Source of the DNA: Leptodontidium sp. MPI-SDFR-AT-0119 | Lineage: Eukaryota > Ascomycota > Leotiomycetes > Helotiales > Leptodontidiaceae | DNA length: 64,000 nt | Reading direction: 5' to 3' | NCBI GenBank assembly: GCA_020726505.1 | Contig: JAHLEZ010000003.1 | Location: forward strand, 1,798,001 to 1,862,000 | In this document: positions 30,974 to 44,585 of the stretch, in pieces | Numbering within the stretch: position 1 is the stretch's first letter | Layout of the letters: every line of letters starts with the position of its first letter | Notes under the pieces: generated by a model | What the model saw: the letters and a program-made list of their open reading frames with translations, nothing else | What the model was told of the DNA's origin: nothing | The model's database searches: none | Translations under genes and position numbers: made by a program

Positions 30974-33073
30974 CGACCGGGGCTGAGCTTACGATGGAGA
31001 CAACTGGAACTGGAGCTTCTTTGAAGTTAGCATGGAGTGGGTTTGCCAGGCTTGGTAACAGAAAGGGAAGTTGCCTTCACATCCTCTTCTTCTCGTCATC
31101 ACAGGATTCCTGCTATACTGTAAGCAACGTTTCATTGAACTCAGCTATTGTCTCATCGAAATCGTCTCGGCTTTAAAGGACATTATATCACGATGCATCC
31201 CAGAATAGTAAGATTTCAGCGCACGAAACACATGTCATCACATTGTGTCACATCACATCACGTCACATCATATGAAAAACACAGCACATCATGTCACTTC
31301 ACAAAAGTGGAGATAACGATCGCCCATCCCCAGAAACAGAAAGAAGCTTTGATGTTCTACTTGGGGGTGTCCCGGCGCTTACAGAAGGTAGGAAGGAGTT
31401 CTGTCTGGCCAGACTCGCTCCAGACCCGAGACGAGACGAGACTTCTAGACTTCTAGACTCGAACTCTCGTCCCGAGTCCAGGGCCCTTTTCTCGGAGAAA
31501 TGAGTAAGAGAGACGGGACGGGAGGTTCAGACTTACTTGCGGAGTTCTTACTTAGCTTGGTGTTTCGTTCGTGTATACTTGCCTTACCTTACCTTACTCT
31601 ACCCAGAGAACTTTGGAGTGGAGTGTGATGAGAGTGGGATGGGATGGGATAGGTGCGTTACCGATCCAGTTATCGTGCTGGCTTGCATTGGATTGGGATT
31701 GGTATCTCACGCTAGAGGTTTTAAGATAGTGGCAGAATGGGAATGTTTTGCCGAAGTAGGTGAGCAAGTTATGTTTTCTTTCTCTCTCTCTTTCTTTCTG
31801 CGTGTGGAGGAGGGAAATTTTTTATATACGTGCCACGCATGGGTATGAAACACGCGCCCGAGGTGGAGGGTGTGATTCAAGTCTTGAGATAGATTTAGAT
31901 CTAGATCTAGATCTTCTATGTAGAATGAAATGTCACTCGATTAAGAAGGGAGGATGATGATGGCTTGATTTGGATTAGGAGAACCGGACCGAAATGGAAG
32001 TGAAGCGGGATGAAGAGAAATGGTGAAGGGCTCGTCAGAGGACCAAAGGTGATGTGTGTGAGGAACCATGATTGGACTTGGGACGAGTGAAGTTTTGATG
32101 TAGGATGGAGAGAGAAACATGGTGGTGAGGTTAGGGTTGAAACAACCCCTCCGGGACGGGAAGTCTTGTGGGTTAGGTTATGTAGTGGCTTGAAAGCACA
32201 CGGGAATGTCTCTATACCCAGGAAACGGTTGTGTTGGTTTGTGTTCTCTTCTTGGTATGTTTTGATTTTCCTCGGCATTTGTTTATGTTTACGCTGTTTC
32301 CTTTCTTTTTTGGCTTATATGGAGACATTCATTTTGAGGTGATGAAACGAAATCAGTATGAGACTTAGAAATGTGGCTGAGTGTTGAGATGTCTGATTTG
32401 TTAAATTTTTACTTTTGGCTTGAATTTGTTGAATATAGTATTGATATCTTGCCTTGGTATGCGACGTCTTGAATCGAGTTGAAGTCAATGCCATGCTTGC
32501 TTCTGTCCTGATTCGATGATTCAATGTTTCGATGCCAATACCGATACCGAAGCCCTGCATACAAGCTTCTGTATCGTCAGGTTCCTAGGTTTAGAAACGA
32601 GGGAAGCTTGGAGAGGGACGCTATTAGTCGAGATCTTTCACTAGTTCGAAGATTATGATTCGGATGAGAAGGAAGGCCCTCCGTGTGAATCGTTCGGTCT
32701 TTGAGCTTGTGTTGAGGTCGCTCACTCATGGGGTACGAAGAGAGAAAGTTGACAGGGGAGATTGTGACATGCATCGACTGTTGTCTCTCGTTCTTCGTTC
32801 GTTCGTTCAAGAGAGAGACATGAATCATCACACCCACGCACGCACCCACTGTCAACAACCTACTACTGTATGACAGCCAGCCAAAATAAACGCCTCTTTC
32901 GCTCGCATGCAGCGGCGTTTTGATGCAGCACATCCAAAACCCATGGGCTTGGACTTGAGCTTGCTGCGGGGAGGAAAGACTCTCTTCCCCTAGCTTAATC
33001 TAGCCGTCCGCACAGTACTAGATTGAAGTCGATATATCACATCACATCCAAAAAGTTCCCAACATACCCCCCA

Positions 33074-33085
33074 CCCCCCCCCCCC
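33074..33085. repeat. Run of twelve C
   Basis: A homopolymer whose true length is likely uncertain in the assembly. Confidence 0.75.
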
Positions 33086-36000
33086 TTTTCGTTCTCCTCT
33101 CTTCATAGCACCGACGAGACGAGGGCTTGACTTTGGGTTTCCACCAAGCGGCAAGTGCGGAAAACCTTACAGAAAATCAGTCCATCTATCCATCCCAGGT
33201 CATGGTCAAGGGCTGCGGGGATTCGAGTTTCCGACTTCCCCTCGGGTAGAGTAGGTGAGGGTGAGGATTTGCGTCCGAAAAATGCCATGCATGCTAGGCC
33301 TCTCGCGAATGGGAAGCGAGAAGTGGACTTTGACGTTCTAATAGGCTTGAGGCGAGAACAAGACCGAGACCGAGACCCCAGTACTTTTGTTAGATCAACG
33401 CCAGCGCCGCAGACGTGGGCCTTACATAAGACCTTACCTTGGGACTGGCTCTTGGATGGAGGGATTGATTGATGGATGGATGGATGCCTGTCTCTATCCT
33501 GGACTTAAACTTGAACCTCTTTGGGGAGGGGGGGCGGCTTTCTCTTTCTTCGTTTGGAGGCGAGGGAAGTGAAGGAAGGGAAGTGAAGTAAAGCTTCGGG
33601 TCAGCTCGAGCTTGAGCTTTTGATTGAGATTGAGGAAGGGTGGCCTTGGTGTGGGAAGATGGCGGATGAAGAGAGTGCCACAAATGAGGTTCGAGAACTC
33701 GTTAGTCAGCTATTTGGCGGTCTTGCCCATCGTATTGTTGTCGTAAGTAGGTCAGAGTAGGATTTTCTCGAGCGCCGCAAATGGGAAGGAGAGGATGATT
33801 TAAGCTCTTTTCATAGGTGTAGGAGATTGAGTTCTGACTCTTGCAGCTTTGCTGACACGAGAGAGAGGGAGGAAGGTAAAGTGTGTAAGCATCCATCCAT
33901 CGTGAGATTCTCATCCTTGCAAAATTCCAGTTGAGGCTTCTTCTTCTCGTCCGAACATGGTATGCAGGAGGCAGCCACGGAAGGAAGGAATCATGTATGG
34001 TGGATCTGGAATCATTCGAAGGGAACCATTCGAAGCGCCAGAGACTGGGATGAGCACACCCTCTCGTCGTCACGTTATTTACAACGACTCCAAGCGAGAG
34101 AAGCTCGTCCCAAGCCACATTGTCTGCATGGTGGCCAATGAGCTGCCAAAGAACCCCTGCTGATCACCAAACGGCCTTGCTGATTTTCTTCCGAAGCGTG
34201 CGCACCCACACCCTCATCGCTGGAAAGGGCTGGCTCCAGATGGCGTGGTGTCTTCGCTTCGCTTTCGTTGTGACATCCATCTTGAGGGTTTGATCAGGCT
34301 TCAGAATTAGAATCATGAATTTTTGGGAAAACCTTGAAAATGAATGGATTTAGAAATTTCGCCTCGCTGCCACGTCGACGAGCATATTGCCGATGACTGA
34401 TCTCTTCGGAGTCGCCATCAGGCCAAGATCCTCGGCTGATGGGGGATTTACAGCTGTGGCGAAGTCGGTGCATGAATGAAATGCATGCAATGCACCCGCC
34501 ACGATCGCGACAACGCACAGTTGTTGCCTCCTCGGCTAGGTACAGTAGCGATGCGCGCTTCAGCTTGACTGGGACCTTGATCATCTTCGGATTTCCAAGA
34601 TATGGGGTTGATTGATGATCGTTCCTTAGGTAGAGATGAGTCAGGCGTGGTGGGCTGAATGCGAAGATCGATTTCTGACAGGTAGGCTCGGTGTAAGTAT
34701 GGATAGTGAGCGGTACTCGCATAGTCGCATTCTATTTGGCACTCAACCAAACACGTACATCAGATCCTGTAGATTGATTGATTGATCGATGTTTCCAGTT
34801 CTGCAATGAGGATCGCATCGGAGATCGAATGAATGCGATATCACGCTGCACGGCATCAAATCAACGGCTGCTGTACGTGCAAGTCCAACCGGCTATTTAG
34901 TGATCCCTGCTACAGCCTCCAGTCAGTGCTCGCCAATCCGACTGATCAACATTTGACGTCCGTGGCTCTCCCTCCAGGGCCTTCCTTGAGTTTCCTCTTC
35001 CGGCCTTGACAGAAAAGGAGATGTCCATCTGGGAGACTGGATTGGTAGAAAGGTTAGTGTTCCTGCCAAACGGGTAGGGAGAAACATGAGTGAGGTCTAA
35101 GATCAGCTAGAGTTCGGTTCGGAGGGTGGATGGCTTTTCAGGGGGGGCTGGCTGGCTGGCTTGTTAGAATTTTGGCGAGGCGCCGGGAGGAAGAGAAATT
35201 CCTCGGAATGGTTGGATGAGAATATTTGGCCGTTTACCAATGAGAGGGTAGAGAAGTCGATGCTCGGCTCAAGGTTTATTTTCGTGCGACTCCAAGTGCA
35301 AAAACGGTCGAATAGAAGACCAGATAGATGGCTGGGAGGGAAGGGAGGGGCTCCACTGTTGAGGGTTGAGGATGGATGGATTGTTGACTAACTACTTCGG
35401 TTGACTGTTGACTGACTGTTGACGGGTCTGGCCGTCCGTCCGTCAAAGTCAGTCAGGGACATGGGAGGCTTGCTTCGGAGCACTTCTTCGAGGAGAGATA
35501 GGCAAAGGCAGGCCCGGCTGGACTGAACCCTGACCTGAACCTGACCTGAGTGAGAGGGAGAGGGAGAGGGAAGGGAACGATGCGGCCCGTTGGTGGCCGT
35601 GGCCGTGGTAGTGGCCGTCAGTGAGCATGATTCCCAATTCCATTCCAGGCATGGCACATGCCAACAGCAAATGGAATGCTTGTGTGACGGGGTCAGGAGG
35701 CCGACTCCTGGTGTTGTACCTTGGTATCGCTGAAAGCTGATGGCGAGACTTGAGCCGGGCCGGACAGGCCACGGCATGCCTGGACGGTGAGAGGTCCAAT
35801 GACTTGGCACCTGATCATAGTTTCGGAGAGATTGATTCTTGGGGTTGGATTGATAGACCAGTGCCAGTGCCAGTGCCATAGACGCAGGAGGGCGCTTGTC
35901 GCAAGAGCTCTATTTCGGGACATACATATTATCAACCTACCTAGGTACAGTGCCCAACCTACTGGACATGCCGCTGCAGCTGCTTGCTGTGCGGAGAATG

Positions 36001-36130
36001 CACAAGCTCAAAGCCGACGCAGGCCAGCCCAGGGCCCACTACTGCACTACTGCACTCTGCGCTCTGCGCTCTGCACTCCAACTTCATGCGTGCTTGCAAT
36101 GATCGATGACTGGGTTTTTGTTGTCGGGAA

Positions 36131-36162
36131 GGATTGGATTGGATTGGATTGAATTGAATTGG
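36131..36162. repeat. Short tandem repeat GGATT/GAATT
   Basis: Degenerate five-base units (GGATTGGATTGGATT, then GAATTGAATT) in the gene-poor region. Confidence 0.65.
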
Positions 36163-37841
36163 ACGCTTTCGCATTCCCTTCCCTTCCCTTCCTTTACTGG
36201 AGGCGATGGGAGGAGTAATCGATTAGTACAATACTACTTACTGTAGGAGGATGAAGAAGTGCAGTGCAGTCAGTAGGCGATCCGGAATCGCACCAAGACC
36301 AAGTCCAAGTCCACATCCGAGTCCCATTCCAGGCCATCGCAAGCCCCAGTTCCAGGGCAAAGGCCCCCCTGCTACCACCCCACCCCACTATGGCAGATCA
36401 TGACTTAGCCGCCCAACACTGATTCGACGACTAAACCACGCCACCACTGCTCCTCGCCCAACGTTGAAAACACTCTCCGAACGTGATTCTGCCTCTCGTC
36501 TACACCGCTCGACGAATGATTTCCTCTCTCTGGCCTTGCCCGCTCCTCATAGGTCTCATCGGTATGCACTCCTCGCAGAAGCTTGCAGCAGCGTTGCAAA
36601 GACGCGCATGCGGTAGGTACGGCATGGCATGGCATGACAGAGCAAGGTAGGTGGGCGCAGCTTTGTGCGCGTCCGGCGTCTTGCGGGAGTGAGGAGTGAG
36701 GAGTGAGGAGTTGGGTCGATATCGATTTGCTTTTTGCTTTTGCCCTGCCTGCGTTTGGAGGAGATTTCCTTTCTGATCTGCTCTGCTCTGCTCTGATCTG
36801 GCAGACAGACAGACTAGCCTCCTGCGGCCATTCTACAGTACTGTCACTGCCCAGCTGCACTGTCCTGCTCTACTCCTGCCATACATCCTTCTTCCTATTA
36901 TCCCTACTCCACCCAGACAGGCAGTTACTGGCTCGTTGCTTTTTTTCGTTTTTCACCGCTGCTATTCCAGGCTCAAACTCTTGCTCCGGCGATTCCAGAG
37001 GCAGAGTCGACCGTCCAAGGGACCTGCATGACTGGCATTGCTGCACTCTGCACTCTGCACGATATCGCTGGGATCTGTGAGAGACTGGAGTCCAGTCGAC
37101 GGCTTTCCGACGCCACAAGCAAATATACCTCCCCCTCCCCCCCCCGCCTGCTACCAGCCTTGATATCAATACCAGCCTTGATAGCCACAGACTCAGTAGT
37201 CACGGCACTCACGCTCCACTCAGTTCCACCCGTCTCCACGGTGGACCGGCCCCCTAAGTTGATTCCATATCTCATCGATGGATGGATCAGCTCTCCCAAG
37301 GATTCCCATCTACGCCCTCTGATACCTCCACCGTCACCCATCAAACTTTGTCTCTCCTGGAGGCTTGCGTTGCTAAGAGACAAGCGCCTTGCCCCGTCTA
37401 CCAACTAGATCCTCGTCTCCGTTTCGCGGCACGCACGCACTCGACTGCTAGTCCCCACACTCTATTCTTCTCTAGCTCTCAACCATCCCGCACCCAGGGC
37501 GACCCTTAACCACGGCGTCACCTCGACTTTTCCTCCTTTCTTACTGTTTTGTTTATGACTGTTGATCTACTGCCCAAATCTAATTGACACTTTTGCTCCC
37601 ATTTCCATTTTTTCATCGCACAGTTTCAAGTAACCCTGGCGGTACAGTCTGTTTACAATACGCATCCCCCGGCCATCTTTCGCCTGCGAGTACGGACCAT
37701 TTTGGCCACCACCACCATCACACTTAATTTGCGGCGAAACTTTCGGACGACGCGGAAATATATTGCTATAATAGCCAAAGCTTCTTTCTCTTAGAGAGTC
37801 AGTCTTCACGGACAACAAAAAAGTTATTGTAAACATCGGAT

Positions 37842-37895
37842 GTAAGTTCTCGTCTAACTTGCGATTGTTGACTTTCGAGGACTAACAGAATGCAG
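37842..37895 (+). other. Intron in the 5' untranslated region of the 38033 gene
   Basis: Donor GTAAGT at 37842, branch-like GACTAAC at about 37879-37885 and acceptor TGCAG ending at 37895: a textbook 54-nt fungal intron with no coding frame around it. It shows that transcription of the downstream gene starts before 37842. Confidence 0.65.
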
Positions 37896-38032
37896 ATATT
37901 CCTAATCGTACAAACTCCTCAAATTTCGCACAAGTTTCCAAGGAATGTCGAATACAAACCACTACCGTACATTATAGCGTTTGGGACACAGCACAGAAAC
38001 GGGAAAGGTAATGCGAAGTTAGGAGGAACATA

Positions 38033-41000
38033 ATGGCATCATACAAATCTGGGTTTGACCCGCCAACCCGGCCAGGGGATTTGCCTCGGGGAAGGAGGTT
38101 AGGAGCATACATGCAAGCAGGAGCAGCGGGACCGCCAGCGAAAGAGCATAGGGAATCGGATATTGCACACATATCTGGGCAGATGGATTCAAGGAGAGGG
38201 GTCGTACCAGGAACCAGGCCACCACAGACAGGATTACCGAGACCGAGTATACGGGAGCCGTCGCCGAGTACACGACAGAGGCCAGAGAGACCGGAGAGAC
38301 CGGAAAGGCCGAAAGGTATCACTGCATCAAGTTTTGGGTTTGGTAGGGCTGCTAGTAAGGCACCAGCCGAGAAGGTTCAGCCTGAGCTGAAAGGCAAGTC
38401 ATCCCGCAACGTACTGAGGAGGAAGCCTTCTTCAATCGCACAACTACCAGGGAACACCAGGCCGGGTATTGAAAGAGCAGGATCTTCGTCTCCGACGAAA
38501 TGGTCACAGACATCAGCCGAACAACGTCCAAGTATAGACTCTTCGATGCGGTCAACCGAGGCTTACAATGAAATATTTACGAGACCAAAGGCGAGAGCTC
38601 CTCCAGTCAAGGACTCGCCACCCATCATCCCTGAACTGGATAGGTATCGCACCGGACCAGAAGCATTCGGGGCACACAGCCGAGTCCACGCAGACTTGCC
38701 ACCAAAGTTGTCTACTCATGACTTACCCCCCGCCAACTCCTCTGCTCTCTGGAACACCTGTGTACTATTCTGGAGGAAGCAGTCATCATCGATACAGCGG
38801 CTACAGTGGAAGTGGATATAGTGCGAGTCCATCAACCCGATTTTCTGAATCTCCCGGCCCTGGCAGTTACAGCCGAGATACGACCCCCACCTCTATGTCC
38901 TCTCAGTCACCTGGTATAATCGCGCCTCTAAAGCCTATCACTCCCAGGTTACGACAAGGAAGCCCTGCTCTATCACGACCTCCTGTCACGAGTGTCACGA
39001 GACGAAGAGCTGTAAGTATTCCGAGCGAAGGCGACTCGGTACCGGTTGATCAACATGGCCTTCCATCTCTGCGAGAGTCATTAACGTCATCGTCGTCGAA
39101 CTCAACGGTCAAAGGGGAGGGAAAGCCAAAAGAGAAGAAGAAAAAGAAGAGGTTATCTCCACTGCCTCCAAGTCCACCACCACGAAAGTCATCTCAAAAG
39201 TTCAAGAAAGCTCGATCGGAAGAACAGGACTCTCCTTCCAAGCCATCTCAGGCCCCTGCAAAGCCTGTAATGACTTCCACAGAGTCGTCACCAGCCAAAG
39301 CACAAGTTGTACAAGCTTCCGCCGCGGCGCCCAAGAAAGCCGGTCCACCAGCACGTCCAAGCAGAGAAGGTGCACCGGATCTGCAAGCACAATTAGGCGA
39401 GTCGATGGCAGTGATCCAGAGCAACTTGGCTGGAATCAGTTTTTCACCAGACGGGAGGAGAAGTTCACTCCCACGAAGCACTATCACCTCTCCACCCCTT
39501 GGGCCTCGCGCTCAGCAATCAAGTCGACTTCCATCTAGGAACCCCTCTCCTGTTCCTGTTCAATCTTCGCCGCGAGAAGCAACACCTGCCCCTTCCGGAC
39601 TTGGTATAATCCCCAGCCTGAAGCCTCAGCAAAATCCACCGGCATCAAGAGGTATGGTCAGTCGCACTCCAAGCCCAAGTTTAGCCAACACGAAGCCACG
39701 ATTTGGTTTGTTCGGACGGCGTACAAAGACAGCTCCAGAGTTACCAACTGTTGAGCCCAAAGAGAAAGTACTCCGGAAGGGACCAGTGGCCGGAACCGGA
39801 CATGAAGGATATGGAAGATATGGTCATCGAGGTAGAAGCAGCAGTGCCGGGGGTCTCGGTAGAGGTCGAGATCGAAGCATGAGTGGAGCGAGTTCATCGC
39901 AGGAAAGCGTTGGCAGCACTCGCGCTCACGACCCTTTCCTCCTCGAACGAATGAGCCCTGTCATCATTGCCGGTGGCGGTGAAATCGTCGAGAACCGCAA
40001 TGCCAGCTCTGAGTTCTCACGGTCAGAAAGCAACACGAGCCTCTTATTGGGCAGACCTAGTATGGATTCCAAAGGTTCCTCAAATCTTAGTCACGAGGTT
40101 TCCCGGACTACTTTATGGCCGTCAGCATTACCAAAGGAACCAACTAAACGAGCGTCCGCTATCGCAATGCCCAAAGGTCGCCGGCCCTCTGATAGTAGCG
40201 ACGACGGTATCGGCAAAGGTTCCTTGGCCTTCCGCCGATCTGTTCAGAGACTGGATAGCTCGAGTAGCGCCTTGAACCTCCCACGGCCGCTCAACTTCTC
40301 CGGAGGAGCATCGCCGTCGATCAATAGCTTGGATACAAGCATCATGTCAGACGAATCCCAATTGGACATGAGACAAGAGCTTGAGAAGGCACGAAAGATT
40401 CAGATCACGAAGCCCAAGAAGTTGGAGAAGCGACCAAGATCACCGCGAAAATGGAATTTCTTCCATCGATCCCATCCAACCCCAAAGCTTGAAGCCCAAC
40501 CTGCACTCCAAGTGACTGTCGCAAAGTCTGCTCCGAAGTCAGCTGCAATTCCACATTATGCCATGCTTGACTCCTCTGATGAGCAGCAGGACCTGGGGGC
40601 CTTCGACCTAGAAGATATTCTCCGTGATGCCGATATCGTAAGCCTGTCGAATGAAGAGTTGGACCTGCTCCAGTTTGGAGAGATCAAAGAGAACCAGCGA
40701 CGAATGGAGGATCTTCACTCCCTGATGGTACCGCCACTAGAGGACAAAGCTCCGATATTTTTGTCCCCAGAGCCCATCCAGGTCACACCGGAGTTACCAC
40801 AGACCGACTTACATTTAGTCAAGGAGACGGCACCAGTTCGCCCAAGTCGACTACCACAAGTCGGACGTATACCTAAGGTCATCTCAGCACGACCGGAAGC
40901 GACCTCGCCGAAGTCATTCTCGAGACCCTTTGCTCGCCTCAGCACCGCTCAGCCACTTCCTAAGCCACAAATTATTGACAAAGACTCTGTCGGTCTAGGT

Positions 41001-42764
41001 CCTAGCCCGCCCAAGCCATCTACCCCGGAACCATTCCAGACAAGATTTCCCTATGGGGAGATGGAAGACGTGTCACGACAGAGTTCTGCCGAATCCAAGA
41101 CGGACAGTACTGGAGCAAGCCACCATGACTTCCTGGCTTTCTCTCCTCGCAAGAACTCCGAGGCTACAACGAGTAGTTCTGGCGGGCTAAGCCTCGCTGG
41201 AATCACTGCTGTCATTCCTGAGGCTAATGCTGCTCTTGAGGAAGACGAGGTGTGGGACGAGTATGATGATCTCATCGAGAATGATGATACTGTCAAGGTG
41301 CCTGTATCGGCAACATCTTCACACGGAGTCCCATTTCAGTATGAGAGCTACGAAAGTCGTCGAATCAGAAAGAGCAAAGTCCAAGCGAAGGAGTCTCCTA
41401 CCTTGACCTCGGCACCCAAGATCAAGGAACAGGTTATCGAACTACCTGAGCGCCGCTCAGCGCTTACCTCTTCAAGTGTATACAGTGGAGATATGAGCGC
41501 CAGGCTTAGGGATGCCCTGAATACAATCCCAACGCCAACGACACCGATGTCCTTCACGGATTTCTTCTCTGGGTATGGAGACCGAAATAACTCTGTTCAT
41601 GGCGAGTCAGCCCAGAAGCCTCGTCGTTCCTCGCATAGCAGCTCAAGAAAGTCAACTTCTTCCAGCAGTCATTCGCGATCCATCTCAGGGCTCCGAACAA
41701 TTGCCGAACTGGAGAATAGCTCCCCCATCTCGCAGGTTAATCTTCGCGTTGGGTCAATGACGGTTAGCAAATGGTTGACATTTGGACATGTCCTCTTCAG
41801 TCCTGCAAGGGAGGAGATTATGCAATTAGAAGGATCATCAAAGCGCCATTCGATTTTGGTCATCGATGGCCTTGGCAATGGTATGTATTCTCCTTTACAG
41901 ATTGCATTGACTTCAGCTAACAAATTTCTTCAAGACGATTGGTCCTTCTACGCTGCAGAAACCTACCCGAACTCAACCTTTTATAATCTGTCACCTACTC
42001 GACCCCTTTCCAACTCTCAGCGAACTTCAGCAAGCGCATCTTTCCCGCTCACCCCTCCTAACCACTGTCAAATCCAATACCTCTCCACATCTCATAAGTT
42101 CCCATTCCCATCTTCGACTTTCGACGTTGTCGTCTTTCGCTTTCCAACAGCCATGTCAGAGGCATCCTACCGCAACATCATTGCCGAATCCAAACGCGTC
42201 CTCAAACCAGGCGGATATCTCGAGATGGCCATCCTAGACGTCGACATGATGAACATGGGGAACCGCGCTCGTCGGGCTGTCCGCGGTCTGAAAGTTAAGA
42301 TGCAGATGGCAGATCCGGAAATCAGTCTCGCGAGCGCAAGCGACACCGTTCTTCGCATCGTCAGCAAGCGTGGATTCAGTGATATCAAGAGCTGCAACGT
42401 CGGTGTCCCCGTGGCATCAACCATCCCCGCCGCCTCTAAAGATACTTCCAAACGCGGAAGCGCCAGCGGTAAAGGCAAAGAGCGCGAACAAGACCAGGGC
42501 GAAGAACGCAGCTTGGCGGATATGATGAAAGATGAGTCACGCGCTGGAGACGAGAGTATCACGAAGATGGTCGCTAAAGTTGGACGGTGGTGGTATACCC
42601 GCTGCTACGAGATGAGCGTTATTCCCGAAGGTGACTTTGCGAGAAGTATCTTCAATGATAGCTCGTTGTTAGGGGAGAGTGAGAAGTGGAACGCGAGTTT
42701 CAAATTGGTGGTTGCGTACGCGCAGAAGCCTGTTGTTGGGAGAAGGAGGACGGCTAGTGTTTAG
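38033..42764 (+). CDS. Very large disordered protein with C-terminal methyltransferase fold; one frame break
   Basis: Starts MASYKSGFDPPTRPG and, after one single-base correction and removal of a 54-nt intron (41881-41934), encodes about 1558 aa. The first 1240 residues are Ser/Pro/Arg/Lys-rich and mostly disordered, with basic runs (KPKEKKKKKRLSP). The C-terminus (about 1245-1540) is a class I methyltransferase-like fold: HSILVIDGLGND as motif I, then DWSFYAAETYPNSTFYNL, FDVVVFRFPTAM and SKRVLKPGGYLEMAILD. Motif I is degenerate, so catalysis is unproven. The upstream frame ends and the downstream frame begins inside a run of six C (38726-38731): removing one C joins STHDLPP to PTPLLSGTPVYY smoothly. 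No splice signals explain the jump. A downstream ATG at 38568 in the second frame would omit the N-terminus and give out-of-frame text first. Confidence 0.8.
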
Positions 42765-43667
42765 TCCTCCCTCTCTACTTCTTCGCTGCATCTTATCATA
42801 TATTGTTTTGTTAAGTCCTTGCCTACCATTGGATCAGTTCCAACTGATCTCATTCGGGTTTTGGAACTGGTTTGCATTTGCATTTGCATTTAGCGCTCCT
42901 ATTTTTCTTGCGGTCTTATTGCATAGGGAGGAAGACTTCATTTCGATCTGGTCTCATACATTTTTTTGTCATGGTCAAAGGTCAAAGACGGAAAGAAATC
43001 AAGGGCGCGAGCCTGTGGTGCATATTTTCCTATCTACCATTTTTACATCTCTCTCCGCCATTACATTTACATATTCTCCTCTTTGGTCACGGGTTGGCAT
43101 TTCCATTTCTGATTTCATCACACATATCACATCATCATAACTTATCGTAGCATAGCACATTCATCGCAGTCTGGTCATTGCTTTAATGGTTTAAACTTTG
43201 GGAGGATGGGTTTGGGAGGATCGGTTTGCTTTATTTGCTTGGATTGGGATGGGGTTGCAATGAGAGATGGGATGCGATGGGATGGGATGTTTGCGATGGA
43301 TGGGTGATGATTACGATGGGATGAGAGATGAGGGATGCTCTTTACCGTACGCATGTTTGTTGATTGCGAGCGAGCAAGCGAGCGAGTGAGCCACTTTTTG
43401 GCTTTTGGCTTTTGTTTTTAAGACATCGATAGATACCCACTTACTTTTACTCATTTATGCATCTTAATGTTATATTTAGACATAAACCTCATCTCTATAT
43501 CGTGAAGAAAAAAAATTGAAAAAAAAAGTTCGTCTTGAAGTTGGTGACAATGACATTGATATTAAGCGAGGCAACAGAAAAACACAACACCAACTCCCAA
43601 ATATCCACATCCTTTAGAGCACAGAGCAAGAAACAACCCAACCCAACCCAATTCAACTCAACTCAAC
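42765..43667. other. Intergenic between convergent genes
   Basis: 3' flanks of the large methyltransferase-fold gene and the NmrA-like gene. It has T-rich stretches, GATGGGATG-type repeats at about 43260-43330 and CCAACCCAACCCAATTCAAC-type words at about 43636-43655. No gene is seen. Confidence 0.45.
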
Positions 43668-44585
43668 TCACCTCAAATCCACCGTCCCAGCAGCAACAGC
43701 AGGCATCTTCCCAATCCACTCATCCGCCCCACCCTCTATAGCATCAACAAGCCACCTCGCCAACGCGCCCCTCCTCTGACTCATAACCCAGCCCTTCTCA
43801 CCCACCCAGCCCACAAAATCCCCCTTCTTCCCCTCATCCCTATCTTTCTTCCAGCTCTCCTCGTCATCCCCACCAGGAATCCCCGCGATCCTGAAAACAG
43901 TCCAATCAATCCCGCCGCCCCCCTCTGTCCCACTCCCACTCCCACTCCCGAGCTCCCCAAACACCTCCCCGATCTTAAGCACGCTCCGATACGGCGCGTT
44001 GAAAAACAGCGGCATGAGCAGCACCACCATCGACCGCAGGAGAGAGAATTTATCGTCGGCTGCTTTGATGGATATCGTTCCCATGGCGAGGATGCGTCGG
44101 ATCGAGTGCGTGCGCATGAGGCCGAAGAGGAGGGTGTAGAAATCGGAGTAGAGGGTGGGCGGGAGGGTGGAGGGGGAGGTGTCTTTTATGTTGGGTCCGA
44201 GGAGGGAGATTATACTGCTGGATTTGGAGACGGCGTCGGTTAGGGGGGCGAGAGAGGTTAGTGTGCCTTGGATTATCTGAGGGGGGGGGGATGTGTTAGT
44301 TAGTTAGTTATGTTGAATGGGTACGGTACGGTAATGTAGGATTGTGAGGAGCTCAGGCCAGCTTGCCAGATTAGGGATGGGGTGGGATGGGAGAGGATGG
44401 GTTGTTAGGGATTGAGTATGGGGGAAGTATACCTCGAGCAGAGGGTTGGATGCGAGATCTGAGGGGATCTTGGATGGAGTACGCGCGTAGACTATGAGTT
44501 CGTGTTTGCGGTAGATGAGTTCTCGAATGACGCATATCCCAGCGGGACCTGTGCCGCCCAGGACGAGGATTTTGGTTCCTGCCAT
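43668..44585 (-). CDS. NmrA-like NAD(P)-binding Rossmann protein
   Basis: Exons 44585-44433 and 44276-43668 give 253 aa. The N-terminus is an NAD(P)-binding loop (KILVLGGTGPAGICVIREL, GxxGxxG type), followed by VYARTPSKIPSDL, a typical second strand. Later come SSIISLLGPNIKDTSP and LMRTHSIRRILAMGTIS, as in NmrA/NAD-dependent epimerase-like fungal reductases. The usual Tyr-x3-Lys pair is not seen, so it may be a redox sensor or atypical reductase. It diverges from the Acr-2-like regulator with only 197 nt between the two starts, which suggests shared control. Confidence 0.82.

Larger units (their letters stand above)
29460..38032. other. 8.5-kb stretch without a recognisable gene
   Basis: Every open frame here is short, overlaps others on both strands and has low-complexity or erratic composition; none shows a domain. 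The stretch is rich in simple and near-tandem repeats: CT tract 30954-30973, TCACA/CATCACA words 31221-31275, TAGATC copies 31896-31914, C12 run 33074-33085 and GGATT/GAATT words 36131-36162. GAGGAGT copies lie at about 36690-36715 and CTCTGCGCTCTGCG-like words at about 36055-36075. The last 200 bases hold a well-formed plus-strand intron. A very long leader or upstream regulatory region of the 38033 gene, or non-coding transcripts, would explain it. Confidence 0.5.

Noticed and set aside
35388..37408. Several overlapping frames of 100-150 codons on both strands
   Set aside because: They overlap each other, have erratic low-complexity composition, and show no domain or splice context.
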